NCBI GenBank assembly: GCA_019722365.1
Contig: JADFUC010001606.1
Coordinates: 62,001-126,000 of the forward strand
Length of the DNA: 64,000 nt
Origin: Lithospermum erythrorhizon
Taxonomy: Eukaryota > Streptophyta > Magnoliopsida > Boraginales > Boraginaceae
Direction of reading: 5' to 3'
The notes under the pieces were generated by a model. That model was not told the origin of the DNA, did no database searches, and was given only the letters and a program-made list of their open reading frames with translations. Shown one piece after another: positions 58,321 to 64,000 of this stretch (within the stretch, counting starts at the first letter, position 1; each line of letters begins with the position of its first letter). Both the position numbers and the translations under genes were made by a program.

Positions 58321-61300
58321 ATTCACTGACGGGCCCACCCAATTAATTGAATCTTACCAATTGGTTTCAAGGGGATTAATCCAAGCTCAATTATTTAATG
58401 GATTTTTCTAGAATCGATTTATTAGAATCAATTAAATTATATTAATTTAATTTCATGTTGAAAATTATTCTCACCAATTTATTTTAAATCCACATTAAAA
58501 TTAGTCTCTAATAAGATTATATTGAACTCAATTATTTATTGGAATTAATCAAACTAATGGCTTTAATTTATTAAATAATAATTGTTATTAGGTTTAATTA
58601 TAATATTTCGAATTTGATTTAATTGAGACCTGCTTTTATCAAGGGATACTGTAGTTTCAAATTATAACATTATTTAGGAATTAATCATCATAAGTGTAAA
58701 ATATTATTCTTAAAAATACTAGCTTATTTTAATATTATATTAACTTAAATATCTTATTAATATTAGATAGTAACGCATATTTGATATTAAATATTAATGT
58801 AACACGCATTAATATTTATATAATAATAAATATATTTTAATAAAAGATAATTTGACGTCATAATATTAGATAATAATAACACCTTTACACATTATAAAAT
58901 ATCAAATAAATACTAAAATTAGATTACTAATGATTTTACACTTAGACAAATTAAATAGTTTATTTCATTTTGATGAATATTATCATTATGCAATATGTTT
59001 GTCTACTTCCATGTCACATCCATATGTTATGTATGTTAAATCTAATATTGATTATTTTATCGTTTTACTTAAATAATCATATATTCGATGGACGTCATGG
59101 ACTTTATGATATATATTATATTATATGTATTTATACGGCCTGTAGATATTAATCTACCTAAGGTGTACCAAGTTTGTATTTTATATAAACGCAAAGAAAA
59201 ACCAAGCGATAATAACTGCATCATTATAATTAATTGGGTGATATCGATCCAATCTTGGTAGGGATAAAATGTCGCAACAGAAAATGATTTATGAAAACCT
59301 AAATATAGTTTAGAAATATTTTACACTAATATTTATATTGCGATTTTCAATATGTGTTATATTTTTCTTGGCGATTCACTTAGTATATACTTTTGTTTGT
59401 TGATCGATACGCTGACAAAGATCACCGTAAGAGTTAATAAAATATAACAAATTTCACACATAATAAATAAAGTGCTTAATGCTCATACCAAAATATAAAG
59501 TCGATGTAGTCACTTATGAAGGACTCGCTTAGTACGACATATCGTATTGCTATCCGAATGTCATTTCGATGAGAATCTAAGCTTTCTCGCTCTAGAACCA
59601 AAGCTTACGCCATTCTAAATTCTACTTTATCTCAAGATATATTTTTCTTAGTGCTCGACACGAAAGCACATCAGTATGTAATAATCGAACGAGTCCCAAG
59701 TACTTCAAAGGATTCAGATTCTGGTCGAGCGACTCTCCTCGATACGACTTGGAAAGCATTCATACATCCTGCAAGTTTCAAATGCCTTATGTTATCCACT
59801 ACGGAACATCATCTCGCTAAGAATCGTGATGTCGATCAGATCTATTTTATGCTCATCCGACTCTCCTTCGTGAAAATATTGGCATAAGCAGCTAAATGTC
59901 GCACACCCTTGGCCAACGCCAACGCTTCTGGTAATCATTGGAGATAACGAGATCGACTGAAAGCTACTCCTGCATTCTTAGAATCCCAATCTCTCCTAAT
60001 CGAGCTTAAAATCATCGCTATACTTACCCTAATAAAGTATCCAATTTCATTATCAAGTAATAATGATAAGAAAACGGCGAAGCTTTAGATTCGCTTTCCA
60101 ATGACGATATCTATGACGTTTATAATTCCCTCTAACGCTTCACTCAAAAGAGTTTCGTTAAGCAACCGCAAAGTGAAAACGAACAAAGAGAAGCAAGTAG
60201 ATAGATGACAAGGACGGCTAAAGTAACCACTTTGGTCATCGAGGAAATCGCCAGCAGGACCTTTCCATCCGGGCAAGCAGACGCGACCGATCACGACAGC
60301 CCGAGAGTACCGCTACGTTATGAATCGCGATACTTCACTTTCTCGATACATCAATACTTATTGACATTGTATGTGTATTCATTTCAATGCGCGACAATCG
60401 TAATAGAAGATCAAGCAGAGAAGGAGGGACTCGATATGAACGTGGTTACATCCGCCTGTGATTTACCCAAGTTTATCGCTTAGCTTACATAAATGTTTCT
60501 AACATATCGTCGACTTCTGGGCCCGCTTGATTAGGAATGCTGCTATTATTTATGTTTTGAACATAAATACTTATGGGCTAAGATTGATTCAAGTCAATTG
60601 ACTATTAATCTCTACATGAAAATTACAAACGATATTAAATTCCATTTATGGTCGGGTTTCGACCAACATAAATATCATAACACGACGTCAGTAAGAATTC
60701 AATCGGTAGGACTTGAAATCTAAAATTCCTAAGCGCAAAGATGAATTATAAAAGTATAATCACGAATCAAAAGATCATAAAGATGGAATCTTTGGAATCA
60801 TATATTTGTAGATGATCGAACGCGAATAATACTTAGAATTCATAATCGGAAAATCATTAATTAAAAGTAACGTTTTAGCAAGCTTATTTATTAAATCATA
60901 AATAATATTTACGAGATCAATAACAAATAAAAGTATCCTTACATTATTATTTTCAATAAGATTAGCTTAAACATAACTCAGATATGTTTATCGATTCAAT
61001 CACGTATTTTAAATACAACAAGTAAATTTGAATAGTTCAAAATGGACGAATTTACTTAAACGAATATTTAAATATTCTTTAAAATGCTAAAGAATGATTT
61101 TACTGCATTTAAATCTGCATCTATCCGACAACGTAGATTACATATTTCCCCGAAGCTAAATTTCGCCAAACCACTAAACGAGCACAACCAACAACGAATG
61201 TCACATTAGACGCGATATGCAATTAAGTTTCATACGCTAAATTCAAGCATCTTATAAAACCTTTCACCAAGTCAAACAATCGACAAACTCATAAGACTTG

Positions 61301-63338
61301 AATCTCTGAACACGTTGTTACTACAACGGTAAATCCAAAATAAAAGCGTGATGCTTTTGAGGATATAAACTTACGAACAACAACGATGATGATTCAGATT
61401 TGTACATCCGAGATAGTTTAAAACATTCCAAATACGCATTTGATATTATCACATTTACTCCAAGATAATCGGGTTATCAATGAAATCTAATAACTATCAT
61501 AACACATAATTATTAATCGAATGAAATTTCCATGTTTACGATTCCGATCGAGCAAATGCACTTATCTAAGTCAAGGCGATTCTTGTAATCGAGAAATTTT
61601 ATTAATCATAAATGTTTAGGATCGTCTCGAATCTACAATACTTGACATATAAATAAGTTAATAAATAATTCAAATAGTTTGAATTCATTAATGGAAACTA
61701 TTATTCTTCTATACACAAGCAAGTTATCGGCAGCTGTTCTGAAGACATGTATTTTAGTACGCGAAAGACATATAATGATAGAGAATAATACAACTACAAT
61801 AATTAGATTGCGTATGCAGTTTCTCTCAGAAAAGATCAACGGATGGCTCGAATCTTTCCGAAATTCACAGAGATCCAATTACTAAACTCAATAAGTCAAT
61901 TTTACGCCGCCTATACCGAGCAAGTGCATCTACTAGGATCCAAAATGAATCTCCTAAAGAAAAAGAATCTTCAGTAAAGAGATACAACTTTTGTCCCACT
62001 CTCATAAAGTTGTGTACGGAAAGCAAGAGCAATGAAAAGTGGGGTTATATTCAGATCACAACAAATATAAGTAGAGTTTGTGAACATCTTATTAAAAGAA
62101 CAAAAGAATACAACAAACGACCGCTATAACACGTAAACTAAGTATATAACCCCGGTAAGCTGCCAATGTGTTAAGCAACCTGATTATAACTCTAAATTTA
62201 GTAACTTTCGAAGGTTGCCTAGTTAGATATCCTAGTACCATCAGTTTCAGAGAATCAAGATTCATTATTGATCCCGAGTACGTACTCGTGATGATGACAC
62301 TTCCTTCAATAGTTAAAAATAGAAGTGTATATGTACATAAAGTCGAGAACAAAGAACAACAAGAAAACTAGACGCCCACTAATCAATCATTAAATGTACG
62401 AAAGCATGCTGCTAAGAATGATTCTTCCGTCACGCTTACGTGCTAGATTTAAAGGGAGCTAGACCTTCGTCTAAATGTCATATACTATTATCAGATGACA
62501 ATGCTTTTGAATATGAGCTTCAAGATTCAAACCCACATCGCTGTTTCCTCGACAAATGCATTTAGTATATGTAAAATATACACACTTCGTTACTTTAAGT
62601 AACAAACCTTGTTGATTCTACTGCAATATAATGTTATTCTGGAGAGGTATTTGGATACATGACCCAAACAAGAAAACCTCTAACAAGCCATGAAAAAACA
62701 ACCAGATTGCCTCGCCCCTAGTTGGGGATAAGTTCACTAAACGGAATCAAACACCAAATCCAGTAGTATGTGTTTGATCGCTATTGACCATTGATCAAAA
62801 GTGAGTATGGATAATTTCTTAATCAATCACATGAGCTTACTTAACTTAAACAGTTTTGGGAAATCAGAACTCGACCACGACCGCGAGAACTGGGAAGATA
62901 GAATATTTGTGTCCCAAGAAGATTCTCAATAGATTATGCTGAATTGTGATTCTGTGACTGAAAGGATGTGATTTCACAGTACCGAGTCAGTACACTCTTT
63001 GACCTTAATGTGAGGATCATAACTACATGTGTCGAGTATACTACAAAGAGTATACTAGGAAAACCCAGTACAATAGAGATTCATACAACCCGATATTTTG
63101 GTAGTAGATTTCCGGATCTGTGGGAGCGGCGATTAAGCTTAATTACTCTCAGCCTACGAAATGAAGCTAAAGAGTTCGAAGCACACATATCTTACCTTAG
63201 CCAATCAGTTGGAAATAGCGCATTTGAATCTAATCGTTGGGATGGTGTATCATAAACCTCCGATACTATATCATAAATCAGCCCAAGGGTAAGTTTTTAG
63301 TTCTTTAAATATGAGATAATCAATCTCATATAAAATGT
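58321..63338 (+). other. remaining interior of the last element
   Basis: Very AT-rich to 59.2 kb, then mixed. Open frames are short (at most 95 codons) and unrelated to known element proteins as far as I can see. Confidence 0.4.
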
Positions 63339-64000
63339 TTGTTGAACAATTTAGATTGACAACCAATTTAAACATTCAAAACTATAAGTTCTAATATATA
63401 TATTAATTGTTGGGATAATTAATATTTACGATTTAATCGGGTATCGGTATTTAAGCATGGCTTGCCATTGTGGTCTCATAATCTATATATTAAGATGATA
63501 ATCGGTTAATATTATCTAATATATTGCTATTGTCGATCCGTCCTAAGAGGTCACACACAAACAGTAATCCGAACTATTAATAAATAGTATTATAACTTCC
63601 CGGGTTTAAAGTGAAACATGAAGGAAATATTCGGACGAAAATTAAATCTCTGGATACGGGATGTGCGGTTGGGATCGCTTTCATAGTGGGACAGAGTTTG
63701 AGAAGATTTATCTCCTCAAAACTCTATCTCGGGTTGAGATGTATAATGATGAGTTTCTCGGATGCAGAATAAAAGCAGCTTTTATTCTCCTAAGAATCCC
63801 TATTCGGTTAGGGCGCTTGAGTTATATAGGAATTGAATTTGTTTGAGAGATTTTATCTCCTTAAACTCTCTATCAAATTTGTCTATATAAATAGCCTCAA
63901 CCCTCATTATTTCATACCATAATTTTGACTTTGAAGTTGTGAGAATTCCTCTCCTTTCCTCTTTATTAGTTTAGCTCTCCCCTTTTAGGTAGAAGAAATA
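63339..64000 (+). repeat. 3' LTR of the last element, truncated by the window
   Basis: Collinear with the 5' LTR up to CCCC...AGAAATA at the window end, so nearly complete. Confidence 0.75.
63884..63893 (+). promoter_or_regulatory. TATA box in the 3' LTR
   Basis: TATATAAATA followed by GCCTCAACCC looks like the LTR promoter. The matching site in the 5' LTR is TATACAAAGA, so the right copy keeps the better TATA box. The direction supports a plus-strand element. Confidence 0.5.

Larger units (their letters stand above)
56618..64000 (+). mobile_element. LTR retroelement without recognisable pol, 3' end cut by the window
   Basis: Direct repeats at about 56618-57350 and from about 63339 to the window end have the order and spacing of a pair of LTRs. 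About 6 kb lies between them, with no RT, integrase or RNase H motif that I can find. This suggests a large non-autonomous (LARD-like) element or one decayed beyond recognition. Confidence 0.6.

Noticed and set aside
1..64000. CRISPR arrays, bacterial operons, plasmid or phage features, rRNA genes
   Set aside because: The tandem repeats seen are satellites or LTR-internal arrays without CRISPR-like spacers or cas genes, and the window is plant nuclear DNA.

Overview
This is a stretch of eudicot plant nuclear DNA, AT-rich and dominated by decayed transposable elements. The evidence for a plant is a GT-AG spliced gene of a plant-specific family, an ER-type plant small heat-shock protein, a plant molybdenum-cofactor-sulfurase-like protein, Stowaway-type MITEs with TA target duplications, and relics of Ty1/copia and Ty3/gypsy elements. 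There are no operons, CRISPR arrays, rRNA genes or convincing tRNA genes. The species cannot be fixed from the sequence.

Only three protein genes look real. (1) A single-exon endomembrane small heat-shock protein (8012-8602, +), with a TATA box, heat-shock-element-like sites and a poly(A) signal. (2) A PLP-dependent transferase of the Moco-sulfurase (ABA3/LOS5)-like family (9401 to about 11264, -), convergent with gene 1. Its 5' end is either spliced or broken, and it carries a 21-bp in-frame tandem duplication near the PLP lysine. (3) A four-exon gene of a plant DUF4378-like family (47086-53105, -), reconstructed by splicing. All its phases agree, it would encode 464 residues, and it has a 4.1-kb second intron.

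Layout: 1-2755, LTR-like relic; 2960-4035, three tandem copies of a repeat of about 300-400 bp; 4981-5536, two neighbouring Stowaway MITEs; 7.5-11.3 kb, genes 1 and 2; 12.7-22.7 kb, a minus-strand Ty3/gypsy chromovirus-like element with long LTRs that carry an array of small hairpins; 23.6-31.5 kb, a plus-strand Ty1/copia element whose 3' LTR is split by a Helitron-like insertion; 31.5-33.7 kb, a Tat-type gypsy relic (protease and RT); 33.7-37.9 kb, a minus-strand copia relic ending at a recognisable primer-binding site; 37.9-43.2 kb, unidentified decayed repeats and minisatellites; 43.3-46.3 kb, a roughly 77-bp repeat array split by a probable solo LTR; 47.1-53.1 kb, gene 3; 54-56.6 kb, a GC-richer relic and a promoter/5'UTR-like segment with no coding body; 56.6 kb to the end, an LTR element without recognisable pol whose 3' LTR runs off the window.

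The genes are ordinary housekeeping or stress genes and do not form a pathway. I found no new defence or biosynthetic system. The most unusual signals are the KDEL-plus-one-lysine end of the heat-shock protein, the hairpin array inside the gypsy LTRs, the twin in-frame splice donors in gene 3, the active-site-proximal duplication in gene 2, and the nested insertions (Helitron in copia LTR, solo LTR in satellite).
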